The notes under the pieces are model-generated. The model was not told the origin of the DNA and made no database searches. It saw nothing but the letters and a program-made list of their open reading frames with translations. 64,000 nt of DNA from the NCBI GenBank assembly GCA_015680625.1, contig JAAAXW010000124.1, forward strand, positions 49,127 through 113,126, given 5' to 3'. This document shows, piece after piece, positions 1 through 9,716 of the stretch. A program made the position numbers and the translations under genes. This DNA comes from Mortierella hygrophila (lineage: Eukaryota; Mortierellomycota; Mortierellomycetes; Mortierellales; Mortierellaceae). Each line of letters begins with the position of its first letter. Position 1 is the stretch's first letter.

Positions 1-41
1 CTCGCGCGCCACCAACCTCCTATCAATCAACGCACACATTC

Positions 42-1131
42 TCATATCCACCTCTCCGCCATCCACTCCAACTCCTCCCTCCCAATCCGGTGGTTCACAC
101 CGGTTGACGAGGTGGCTGTCGGGTATTCAAAGGACGAAGTAGTGCGGTACTCCTTAATAGGGCCAAGAATCGCGTCGACAGGTTCGGAAAGAGATCGAGC
201 AAGTCCACTAACTTCAAGCGCCTCGATCTGCGGATACGCCCTCAGGATCCTCCAAAATATCCGCAGATTGCCAAGAACGCCTTCAGATCCAAACACATAG
301 CTCCTCCAATCCATCAACTCCCTCAGCATTTTCAGCTGCCCAATCATACTGTAGTAGAAATCCTTGGACTTGAGTCCCCACTGCGGCACAGGAAGCTTTG
401 CCAAACCAAGTCGTCCGGCGGTTCTTGAGAGTCGTGTGCCAATAATGCTGTCCCAAAATCTACCCATACTCCAGTCTGTCTTGTATGCTCTTGGCTGTCT
501 GTCTAGGGTCTAATGAGGGTGGCGAGAAATGGCCTACGGTCAGGTATCCCAGGCACAATGGCTCCGACACTGACATCAACTCTTGGGTGACTCCCTCCTC
601 CTCCTCCGCCCCTGTACCTGTTTTGTTGTGGAACGGTGTCCCCTTCATGAATCGGCCCCCTGAGGAACATGGGCTTCGCTGATCGCAAATTACCCAAACG
701 ACTCGATACCGCTCCATCTACCATTGCTTCCTTCACCTCCACTTCTTCTATCTGCTGCCGCTCGCCATACTGATAGCCTCCAGAACCACAGGCCCAACTG
801 ACAGACAAGTTCCTGATAAACCACCCCATACTTGCAAAAACACCGCTAACACCCACTCCCGATTCTTTCCCCTTCCCCTTCCCCTTGGCCTTATCCACTT
901 CATTCTTCTTGCGTACAGCATTCGCTTTCCAAAACGCATGCTACACCGTCTTGAGGTCCGGTGTACATCCTCGAAAGATATACTCCCATGATGGCGCCGA
1001 GTCGTGGATAGTGTGCCAAAGGATCAGGATAACTGTCGTGTTCCAGAGATGGTTGACTTGTACGCAGGCCAGGAGGGCGTGGGGGCTGAGGTAGGCGGCC
1101 AAGAGGGGACCAGCTCTGGGATGTCCAACAC
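42..1131 (-). pseudogene. Decayed F-box/LRR-type protein gene
   Basis: Remnant of an F-box gene of the same family as the intact gene at 7481-9469. Near 1131 a typical F-box start (VLDIPELV) is followed, one reading frame away, by LLAAYLSPHALLACVQVNHL and LWHTIHDS, so the F-box is split by a frameshift near 1110. Around 750-850 the block FIRNLSVSW and then VVLEAISMASG match FAKYGHHIRHLHIRW and VVLSAAGSG of the intact paralogue, again in two frames. The tail near 42-130 (VNHRIGREELEWMAERW) matches VDHQIAEAELEWMASAW. The whole remnant is about 1.1 kb against 2 kb for the paralogue, so internal sequence has been lost as well. F-box proteins recruit substrates to SCF ubiquitin ligases; this copy should make no functional product. 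The family assignment rests on the neighbouring intact copy. Confidence 0.75.
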
Positions 1132-1152
1132 CTTTTCATTGGTAGCATATCC

Positions 1153-1272
1153 TTACTGGGCGGCCTTGAGGAACCAGTCCATCGCTTGTTTGTAGTCCTG
1201 AGGAAGGCCTCGACCTTGCTTGTAGGCCATGCCGACGTTGTACTGTGAGACGGTGTGTCCTTGATTGGCGGT
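1153..1272 (-). pseudogene. Sel1-like repeat fragment
   Basis: A single clean Sel1/TPR-like repeat is readable: NQGHTVSQYNVGMAYKQGRG followed by PQDYKQAMDWFLKAAQ and a TAA stop at 1153-1155. This is the standard ~36-residue Sel1 repeat consensus (A.QG...AQYNLG..Y..G.GV.QDY..A..W..KAA). Nothing upstream in the same frame continues the repeat array, so this looks like the last piece of a degraded Sel1-repeat protein, abutting the start of the decayed F-box gene. Function of such proteins is as protein-interaction adaptors; none can be claimed here. Confidence 0.6.
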
Positions 1273-1563
1273 CGAGGGTATGTACTTGTACGTTGTGGGA
1301 AAGAGTAGGAATGGATAAGGAGAAGAGATAAAATATCTGATGGCAAAGCAAAGGACCAGCTGGTCGATGCATTAGTCGCTTCGAATCGTAACCACCAACT
1401 CAAAGAGCGAGAGCAACACGCACCAAGCAAAGCAGTGTATATGTACATCTATGTTTATTTTCTATCGGGTGAGGGGGAATAAAGGAAAATATGTAAAGGG
1501 GATCGGTGGAGAATGGGCTTCACCGTCCATTAAATACCACCTCGCAATGTCTATCGTCTAACT

Positions 1564-3687
1564 TTAGATCATCTCGACCAGATGCTTGACAAGGGTCTAC
1601 AGAAGAGTTACAAGAGGGACGAATTTGATGTTAGAGTCCATGACATATAAAACACAGCAGTACACACGGGAACGACAATAACACGCGCAGGGTTTTACCT
1701 GGAGATCCTTGGCACGGGCATCAGCAGCCTCCAAAACCTCCTCGTGGCTGGCAATCTTCTCCTCCTGGGGTCTGACCTCAGCAGGGGCATCGGGGTCAGA
1801 TCGCTGCTCACGGTGGACGACGACGCGGTTGGTGACCAAGGAGAGGCCGACAACCTTGATGCCGCAGTGTCTGGCAACGACGACCTCAGGAACAGTCGAC
1901 ATACCGACAACATCGGCACCAATGGTCTTCAAGAAGCGGCACTCGGCCTTGGACTCGTACGAGGGACCAGAGACAAAGACGTAGATACCCTCATGCAAGA
2001 ACTTGGGGACGTTCAACTTCTTGGCGGCCTCGAACACGAGGCGGCGGAGACGGGGGCAGTAGGCATCAGACATGGGGGGGAAGCGGGGACCGAACTCGGC
2101 CATGTTGGGTCCGATCAAGGGGTTGTTGCCGGTCATACCGGGCAAGTTAATGTGATCCTCAATGACACAGACATCGCCAATCTGGTAGGCAGGGTTCAAG
2201 CCACCGGCAGCGTTTGTGACTGTTAGAGAAGCGAATATTAGAGAGTTGAACAATGTTAGCAATGTATAATAAGCTGAGAGGGAGTGTTCGGTACTGCTTG
2301 CATGTAAATTGGTGGGTGGATCCAGTTCAACAGCACAAAGGTGTATCTGTTTTGGTACGAGCTCTGTTCCCCGCTATGGTTTTGTAGGTAAAGCCATTGA
2401 CTGAGATTGGGATCCGTGGCCTGATTCCTGTGTCTCTGACAGGTTCTTTTGGGTTGTGCCGTTGTTTCAATTGAGTCCACGTCCAGATGCTAAGGTCTTC
2501 CTGCTCCGTGTGTTTGTTGGCCTTTTTGGCGACATCCGTAGTATCCGTGGAGCTGTATGTATATTTGTCAAAACGGCATCCTGGTGCAGGAACAAATAAA
2601 GGGGAAAAAAAAAGAAAAAGAGGGTGATACCCAGGAAGAACGAGATGCCCTTCCCCACATTGTGGTACCCTATCCATGTACTTTGTGATGCCCAAAGGAA
2701 ATGAAAAATAAAAAGTAGAGAAAAAACTGGGTTCTGTTGTGGAAAATAAAAAAAATTGCGGGGCAAACAAACATGTCGACTCAATTGCAGGCAAACATGG
2801 CAAAGGCAAAAGGAAAAAGAGGGGCCAAAAAAACAAACGAAATCAGGTGGGTGGGAAAGTAACAGGGAACACAAGTGCGTTATCAAAGTTGGTTGTTGGC
2901 TTGCTTACCGATAAGGGTCTCGACTCCAAGGAGGGACATGAGGCGGACGGGATAAGTGGTCTGGGTAAGAGCAAAGCCCTCGTAAAAGTGGAAGCGACCG
3001 ACCATGCAGACGGTGGGGACATCATTGTCACCCAAGAGACCGAAAACAAGTTTTCCAGCGTGTCCAGCAACTATGAGGAAGGTAAAAGGAAGGATAAGAA
3101 TTTCCAATGTGGAGAGAAAGAGTGTGAGAATGTTAGTAAGGCGTGAAAAGATTACAGCCAAAAGAAAGTTCATGGACAGTTTCGTTATCCTATACCCGTG
3201 GACAAGAATGCAGCTCTCTAGGTCGACAAAACAGAGTGCGCTGTTCTTCGCACGGCGTGTACTCTGTGGGTTGAACCCTCTTTTTATTTCCATTGCGATC
3301 TTGATCATAGGTCAACCCCATGCAAACATGGATTGTGTTTGTTCCTCCCTCATCTACAGTGTTGTTTGAAACAACACAAATTCATCCATAAAAAGGCTAG
3401 CAAAACTAGCAAAAGCCATTACTACTATTGAATTGCATTCCTCTTTGACAACCCAATCTAGAAGAGAGCAGTAATTGAAATTGCTTACCGGTGGAGTTGA
3501 CGAAGCCGGGAATGTCGGTGTAGGCAAACTCGACCTTGTTGCGGAGGATGTTGACGAGACCACCGAGACCGGATCCGCAAACGATGCCGACCTTGGGCTT
3601 GGCGAGGTTGGCGGGGAGGGCGCGGTCGCCGAGGGTAAGGAGGGAGAGGGCGGCCTGGAGGTCCTTGGTGGTAATAGAGTGAGCCAT
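1564..3687 (-). CDS. PNP1: Purine nucleoside phosphorylase (4 exons)
   Basis: Trimeric-type purine nucleoside phosphorylase, which cleaves inosine and guanosine with phosphate to the base plus ribose-1-phosphate in cytosolic purine salvage. Exons (minus strand): 3687-3489, 3070-2909, 2219-1699, 1596-1564; junctions are GT-AG and sum to 915 nt, giving 304 residues, close to the ~290-310 usual for the family. Visible landmarks in order: VGIVCGSGLGGLVNIL (phosphate loop), NSTVAGHAGKLVFG across intron 1, the MVGRFHFYEG block, VTNAAGGLNPAYQIGD, DHINLPG, NPLIGPN, MSDAY, GPSYESKAECR (purine-site Glu), VGMSTVPEVVVARHCG and SLVTN (base-contacting Asn). The last exon only adds about ten residues. An insertion rich in D, P and E follows SLVTN. 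The gene sits between decayed F-box copies on the same strand without sharing a promoter with them. Confidence 0.95.
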
Positions 3688-3965
3688 TTTATATTATAGG
3701 TGGGAATGGAGGGAGGGAAGGAAGAGGAATGTGAGTGTATGAAAGGAGAGTGAAGAAGAGAAAAGAAAGCAAGAAAAGAAAGAAGCACAATACCTTTGTG
3801 TGAAAAAAAGAAAGAAAAAACGGTCCACAGGCTGACAGACAAACACAACTTTCCCTCCTTTCTTTCAACGCCACCAAATTCATTGGTATTTATTCAAAAT
3901 AATAAGGGGCATCCCAATAGTAAGAAGAGTACGTATTGTCCCTCTCCATCAACTTTGCCCTCATC

Positions 3966-5538
3966 CTACTTCCCCTCGTTTGGATGAAACAGTACCGCAT
4001 GTAACTCATCTAGCTTGGGCCAATTCCCCAGCATCCACTCGACATCCTCCATCTCAAGTCCCGTGAACGAACCACCAAAGTCCAGCCTCTCAAGCCTCGT
4101 CAGCGTCGCTTGACAATCCAACCCAAACCCAAGTCGAAACTCGAGTCCATCACCACGAACTGTGTCGTCAAACTCAATTGGACGCGTTCGTGGCAACGTC
4201 AACCCAGACAACCTCTCAAAGACAAGTCGCTGATCCTGAGCAAACGTCTTCTCGGTCGCCTTCTCGTCTCCTCCTACAGCCGTTGATGCTACGTCTGACC
4301 TCCCTGCCCCCTCATCAGTCTCAATGCGCCTCAGGTCCAGCTTCATTGAAAAACTCTCAAGGCGAGAGCACACCCAAGGTCGGCCATTTCGGATATCCCG
4401 GACATTCAGATGGTCCATCTCAAGACGGACCAGCTGTGAGAATGATTCCAGAATCGATTGAATCGCCAAATTTGGCACCCCCGGACAAAGAGATCTAGGG
4501 TTGACAGAGACGAGTGTTGATGTCTCAATGACAGGAGGCACTTGCGGCCAATTCCAGAGGCTGCACCGTCGAACCCCGTCAACTGGTTGATGGGAACAAA
4601 ATCCAGGAGGTAAGAGATCCCCTCGTCCGTCACGTCATTCATGTCAAGGAATCTCCATCGCGTGTCCTTCTGCTCGCCTAGCTTGATGACTCGGATATCG
4701 GGCCACATGTCCTTTTTGACCATCTGCTTCCAGCTCTTCAAGGTAATCAACCTCGGGCCGCTACGATGGCCATCGTCCCAATTGAAGTATGGGAAACGGA
4801 TCCGTTAGTGCAACGAGTGAGGAACACTACTTGGTCGCTGAATGGCTGTCCGGAAGTGTTGTCGAGTCGAACAGACACGCAGGGGAGGGGCGACGGCGAA
4901 GAAGTTGTTCAATGTCGACAAGGGAGCACCACTCAGACGTGGCGGATGCCTCTTTGGACTGAATAGTCATAAGACCCAGCCATTTTGTCATGGCACATAC
5001 TCCAATAAACCAAGGATACGAGTCAGAATCGATCCACAGATAGGGGCACGCCAATTACTCCAACTCTCGTACGTTCGACACGGCCGAACCTGGAACTGGA
5101 ATACCAACAGCTTCTCCAGTCTATCCCCGCATGCTTGAAAGAGTGCCTTCCAGAACTTGGACGTTAGAACGAAGCCGCGAACAAATATACTCAAAGACTT
5201 CAGACTCAGGGTGCATCGTCCAACGGACGCCCAGTAAAATTGGTAGCATATGAGAAATAAATCGACTTGAGGTTCGAAAATCCTATCGAGAGGATGTCAA
5301 GCGTGCGGGGAGAGCATAGGACCAAGTGTCGGACCAAATGCGCATACGTGGTGAAAGACGCGTCGTGTGACGGGGATGGCGTCTGTGGATAGATAACCAT
5401 CTCGTACACTAGGGGCGACAGGACAGCGTGGAAGGAGGTGCAGACTCGGAGGCAGTGGACGAGAGAGGGCCTCTGAAAGTACTGTCCGACTCGAATGAGG
5501 ATCTCAGGGAGGTCGAGTGCATGATGATGAGTTGACAT
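3966..5538 (-). pseudogene. Decayed F-box protein gene, sister of 5744-7408
   Basis: Starts with an F-box N terminus (ATG at 5538; ALDLPEILIRVGQYF, then SLVHCLRVCTSFHAVLSPLV), equivalent to ALNLAEIITAIGSFLPR in the neighbour. The frame stops at 5206 after GRPLDDAP. Homology then resumes in other frames: LTSKFWKALFQACGDRLEK near 5150, and from about 4450 to 3966 the C-terminal part (LNVRDIRNGRPWVCSRLESF; QDQRLVFERLSGLT; LEMEDVEWMLGNWPKLDEL) matching LHIRDIRRGGPWVC, QDQHCVFDQLSRLT and LQREDVEMMVAQWPLL of the intact gene. There is no intron pattern that would join the pieces, so it is a pseudogene rather than a split gene. The order of blocks is conserved, so decay is by small indels and deletions, not rearrangement. 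Confidence 0.8.
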
Positions 5539-5743
5539 GGTAGGGTGCATGTAAAAAAGTAAGAGGAGGACGAATGAATGAACAAGAGGCAAGAAGTGCG
5601 GCGTCAGTGAAAACCCCCGACATAGAACTATCAGGAAGGAAGGGACCAATTTTTGACGCCGCCTCGAGCATTGCACACAAGCCGCTTTTCTTTTCTTTAT
5701 ATTGCTCATCAAGGTACTATCTACTCTATATTCTCGACTGTCA

Positions 5744-7408
5744 TTACTCCAATAGTCCTCTCTCAATGTCGTGCTCGTCAAGGTACCCCCCAAGGCTGGT
5801 ATCGAGCCCTTCGTCAGAAGTCAATCTTCCACTCAGGCAATAAAGCAGGGGCCACTGCGCAACCATCATCTCCACATCTTCCCTCTGCAGCCTCTGGAAC
5901 GTCCCAGAAAAGTTGAGGCATCGAAGCTTCTTCAGCGTCGAGAGCATTTCCAACCCATGCGAGGTCCGAAAGTCGAGTTCCCCATAGTGAAGCATATCCG
6001 AACCTCCTGACCTTGCTACGCCGTTGAACCGAAGCGGAAACACCTGGACATCCAAGTACTCTAACGCTGTTAATCTTGAAAGTTGATCGAATACACAGTG
6101 TTGGTCTTGAATAAACCGCGTTGTTTCCAATTCATCCTGGTCCGTGTCCGCCAGAGGAGAGCAAGCAAAGTCTCGCCAGCCTACATCGTCTTTCTCGAGC
6201 CATAGGTTGAAACTAAGGTGGAGGACCACCATCCGTGTGCAGACCCATGGCCCACCCCTACGAATATCCCGGATATGAAGCTCGGTCACGTCAATCGTTG
6301 TCAGCTGTGGGCACGACTCCAATAACTGTTGAACCACTGGACTCGAAATCGCTGCACACCCTCTCGCAGTCAGGATACTGAGGTTCGAGAACTGCCTTGA
6401 CAGGGATCTCAAACCCGCCGTGCCGAGAACTGAGCCCATACAGACGAGTTGCTCCAGTCGTCCAGCTTGAATGCTCTCCAGAATGTGGTTCAGGATCTCG
6501 ATCATCAGGATCGATGCCAGTGAACTGTCGGAATAGTCACCGTACTTCCGGAGAGTGACATATTTCAGACGGGGCCAAGTCGTACGTTGAAAAAAACGTC
6601 GAATCTCTTCTCGCATGGACATGACTTCCTGCTCGGTAGCCTGTTGTAGTTGTTGGCGAATATCGTGTGAGACGGGTTCCCAGAAGACATCCTGCAGATG
6701 CAGACACCGACTTAGGAATTCCAATTGATCCAGCATAGGTAAGCCCGACACATTATTGAATTGAACACTCTGTGGAGAGAAAGAAGGAGTGTCGGTGTGT
6801 CCTGTAAAGTTGTTGCTTGATTCGGATCCCTGAATGGTCACGTTCTGCAAGACGAGCTGTCGCGTTTTCCGACAAGCCTTCAGGAACCACGGCCTCGCTT
6901 CGTCGCTGACGATCGTGTTGTAGAGACACAGCACATCCAGTTCTGTCGTCGACTCTGCAACTGCCTTCCAGACAACAGCCGGAATCTGAGGCCATGGGTC
7001 GTCCAGCGTCCAGCCCTTCAATCCAGGGTTGTCCTGTAAAAGTTGCAACAGGGCGTCCAAGATTTCGTCATCGGTCCCGAGTTGGGCAGCTTGGTTTCCC
7101 TTGTGGCTCGAGAAGGAGATGGACCGCAGGTTCCTATATCCTGCTGTGAGATATGCTAACGACACAAAGGAGTTGATGCTGAGGTCGTGGACGAGGTGTG
7201 CGTAGCGGACCAGTGTCTGAGTGGTGGGTAACTTTGCGACGTTACGGCGTGAGAATAATTTGAGGTGGTTGTAGATGAATGGTGCGAGGAGGGAGTGAAA
7301 TGAGGAGTTGAGCTGTAGACAGGCGACGATGGAACTGCGAGGAAGGAAGGATCCGATTGCTGTGATGATCTCAGCTAGATTCAAGGCGGTATGTTGTGCC
7401 GGCTGCAT
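5744..7408 (-). CDS. F-box domain protein (intact)
   Basis: Single-exon gene of 554 residues. The start was placed at the ATG at 7408 (MQPAQHTALNLAEI) rather than the upstream in-frame ATG at 7477, because the decayed sister gene begins at the corresponding position (MSTHHHALDLPEI). An F-box occupies roughly residues 8-50 (LAEIITAIGSFLPR, SIVACLQLNSSFHSLLAPFI). The remaining ~500 residues are leucine-rich with irregular LRR-like units (for example LTTIDVTELHIRDI, LEYLDVQVFPL, LKKLRCLNFSG). In fungi such proteins serve as substrate receptors of SCF E3 ligases via Skp1; the substrate is unknown. Its ATG lies only 72 bp downstream of the stop of the next F-box gene (7481-9469), a head-to-tail tandem. 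Confidence 0.85.
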   Translation of the reverse strand: MQPAQHTALNLAEIITAIGSFLPRSSIVACLQLNSSFHSLLAPFIYNHLKLFSRRNVAKLPTTQTLVRYAHLVHDLSINSFVSLAYLTAGYRNLRSISFSSHKGNQAAQLGTDDEILDALLQLLQDNPGLKGWTLDDPWPQIPAVVWKAVAESTTELDVLCLYNTIVSDEARPWFLKACRKTRQLVLQNVTIQGSESSNNFTGHTDTPSFSPQSVQFNNVSGLPMLDQLEFLSRCLHLQDVFWEPVSHDIRQQLQQATEQEVMSMREEIRRFFQRTTWPRLKYVTLRKYGDYSDSSLASILMIEILNHILESIQAGRLEQLVCMGSVLGTAGLRSLSRQFSNLSILTARGCAAISSPVVQQLLESCPQLTTIDVTELHIRDIRRGGPWVCTRMVVLHLSFNLWLEKDDVGWRDFACSPLADTDQDELETTRFIQDQHCVFDQLSRLTALEYLDVQVFPLRFNGVARSGGSDMLHYGELDFRTSHGLEMLSTLKKLRCLNFSGTFQRLQREDVEMMVAQWPLLYCLSGRLTSDEGLDTSLGGYLDEHDIERGLLE

Positions 7409-7480
7409 GGTGAAATGATGTGTGTGTCTGTGGTAACTGGTAAGACAGGGGAGAGTTGTCTCATTTATTTTGATCAAAAT

Positions 7481-9469
7481 CTATTCACCCAGATAAGGAC
7501 CATAATCAGGAGCCCCTCCCTCATGCTTCACTTCCGGGCGCAGCCGGTACATAAACGCTCTCAGTCCAGCCTTCCTCTCGTCTGGGCGGATCCGCGGCAA
7601 CGTATTCTCTTGCAATCCACGCATCACCTTCAACTTGGGCCAAGCGCTAGCCATCCACTCCAGCTCTGCCTCTGCTATCTGATGATCGACACCCTCGAAC
7701 CCAAACACTTCCAGATTGACCAGAGTTCCTAGCCGAGCAAGCCCCGAATTCAGCGTAAGCCTCATCGTCTCAAGGTGTGGCCCGCCATAGTCGATGTAAC
7801 CATCTCCATCCGTCTGCTCGGGTGGGAGGTGGGCACGCAAGAAGTTGGTGACCGCGATGTTGATGAGCGCGGTCTGATTGCGAAAGTTGGTGCGCGTGCC
7901 TAAGTAGACGTTCCTAAACTCATATCCGAGATCTAGAACCCGCAGTCGAGTCATAAGGGCCAATTGCTTGTAGACCTGAGTATGTTGTAGCTTGCAAAGC
8001 AAAGCCTTGTCCAGAAGACCCTGGTGCTCCTCGTGCATCTCTGTAATGTCGATAAGATCCGGGTCGCTTCCAATGATCCTCTGATACAATTCTTGCTCAG
8101 CACTGTCCAGGCGCGAAAATCCAACGAGCTGACAACGCAATGATTCCAGTCCTTGGCAGACCCACTTGAAATGGTTCATGTAGCCGACATCGATCCTGTG
8201 GTGAGGAGCGTCGATCTTCTCGAGGTTGGGACAGGTCCCGAGTAAAAGACCGATGGTATTGTCGTCTGTGACCATCCGCGCCTCACTGTGTGTCGTATCT
8301 CCGCTGAATCCCTGCTCAAAGACTTTGAGTTTGGGGCAAAATCGTGCCAGAGCCATCGCTGCAGTCGCGGTGAGTCGAGCTGCGGAGTACTCGGTCAGGT
8401 TCGGGAGCCATGGAAGGACCTGCATCGGCATCTGCTCTTCGTCTCCTGTATTGCTGTCGAGAAAGTGGAGACCTTTGAGCGGGCAAGGTGTGTTGGTCAG
8501 ACCATTGGAGACGTCCGAATCCTCGCCAAGTTCGAAGCATCCAAAATAGATGTGTTCAAGACCAGGTAAGTGGTTCAGCAGGTTGAAGAACATCCGAATT
8601 GGAAGGCGACCAGGTATCCGGAGGGTTTGAAGCCCTTGAAACGGCTTGGTCAAGGGTATGCTGTCCATGTACAAAAACGCCGCTGTATAATGTTGGAGAT
8701 TCGGCACTCGTGTCAATAGATGTCCAAAGTCGACGCAAAGGATTTGGTTGTCAATGTCGCGAAGGTTGGGTAACATCGCCAGCGTCTCGTAAAAGAACTC
8801 CATGAGCTTTATCCGAGAGAGTTGAAAAAGACTCCAGTGTGACCGAAGCACCCGCAATCCTGGATTCTGCCGAACGAGGAGCCAGAACCTCTGGTGGGTG
8901 ATCCAGTCCTGCTCCTGCTGCGGCAAACTCCTGAGACGAACTGGGGCAGGCTGGAACACGCCTTCAAAGACTGGGAAAAGGAGAGGTCCTACTGCTCCTT
9001 GACGGGCCCGGTCAAACGCTGCTCGTCCGTTGCTTTGTGGAGGAAGAGTCCAAAGTCGGGCGTCCTCGGCCGCCTCGACTGATGTCCGAACATTAGTCAT
9101 ATCGTAGATGCAGAGACTCCGGAGCTGCGTGCAGTTGTTTCCGGAACCAGCAGCACTCAAGACGACTTTCCAGCGGATGTGCAGGTGTCGGATATGGTGA
9201 CCGTACTTAGCAAAGAGCGCAAAGATCCAATCCCTGTCCTTGCCTCCTGGAGGTGTTTCCGAGTCATGTTGATGTAGGATAGAGGGCCATTGGAAGCGCT
9301 GGTCGTCGAGGGTGCGCCATAGATAAGGGATAAGCAACCTGTTCCAGGTATGGCAGACCTGGACGCATTGAAATATATCGGGTGCGTCCAGGTGGGATGC
9401 GATATGGGTGAGCAGCTCTGGCAGCATGAGTGCCTGTGGTGTGTCGGTAAGTTGGGTGTCCGCAGTCAT
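7481..9469 (-). CDS. F-box domain protein (intact)
   Basis: Single-exon gene encoding 662 residues. An F-box is clear at about residues 12-58: MLPELLTHIASHLDAPDIF, QCVQVCHTWNRLLIPYLWRT, with the family-typical LWRTLDDQ ending. It is followed by a WIFALFAKYGHHIRHLHIRW segment and a long leucine-rich region with irregular repeats, ending in a charged tail. Such proteins usually bridge Skp1-Cul1 to substrates; no substrate can be inferred. It is transcribed divergently from ZNG1 with 247 bp between the two ATGs. It is the only intact member of the subfamily whose decayed copy lies at 42-1131. Confidence 0.88.
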   Translation of the reverse strand: MTADTQLTDTPQALMLPELLTHIASHLDAPDIFQCVQVCHTWNRLLIPYLWRTLDDQRFQWPSILHQHDSETPPGGKDRDWIFALFAKYGHHIRHLHIRWKVVLSAAGSGNNCTQLRSLCIYDMTNVRTSVEAAEDARLWTLPPQSNGRAAFDRARQGAVGPLLFPVFEGVFQPAPVRLRSLPQQEQDWITHQRFWLLVRQNPGLRVLRSHWSLFQLSRIKLMEFFYETLAMLPNLRDIDNQILCVDFGHLLTRVPNLQHYTAAFLYMDSIPLTKPFQGLQTLRIPGRLPIRMFFNLLNHLPGLEHIYFGCFELGEDSDVSNGLTNTPCPLKGLHFLDSNTGDEEQMPMQVLPWLPNLTEYSAARLTATAAMALARFCPKLKVFEQGFSGDTTHSEARMVTDDNTIGLLLGTCPNLEKIDAPHHRIDVGYMNHFKWVCQGLESLRCQLVGFSRLDSAEQELYQRIIGSDPDLIDITEMHEEHQGLLDKALLCKLQHTQVYKQLALMTRLRVLDLGYEFRNVYLGTRTNFRNQTALINIAVTNFLRAHLPPEQTDGDGYIDYGGPHLETMRLTLNSGLARLGTLVNLEVFGFEGVDHQIAEAELEWMASAWPKLKVMRGLQENTLPRIRPDERKAGLRAFMYRLRPEVKHEGGAPDYGPYLGE

Positions 9470-9716
9470 CGATATCGTCCTGTGTTATCCGTGAGGGTGG
9501 GTTTGGGTAAGATGAAAAGGAAAAGGAGACAGTCAGCATGAGCAAATGCTCCTTGAAGTTAAGGGGTGTAAGCAGCCAATCATTGCGCCGCCAAAATGAA
9601 ATGGAGAGATCTCACTTTGCATTCTCACGCCTTACTCGCACTTTTCCTTTGTCCACCGCCTCGAAACAATTGACTGGAATCGCCACTTCCCGCCAGCGAC
9701 AAAAATATACACAACC
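9470..9716. promoter_or_regulatory. Divergent promoter region, F-box gene / ZNG1
   Basis: The only non-coding sequence between two divergent start codons (9469 minus and 9717 plus), so it must hold both core promoters and 5' leaders. I see no clear TATA box or metal-response element that I would name. Confidence 0.5.
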
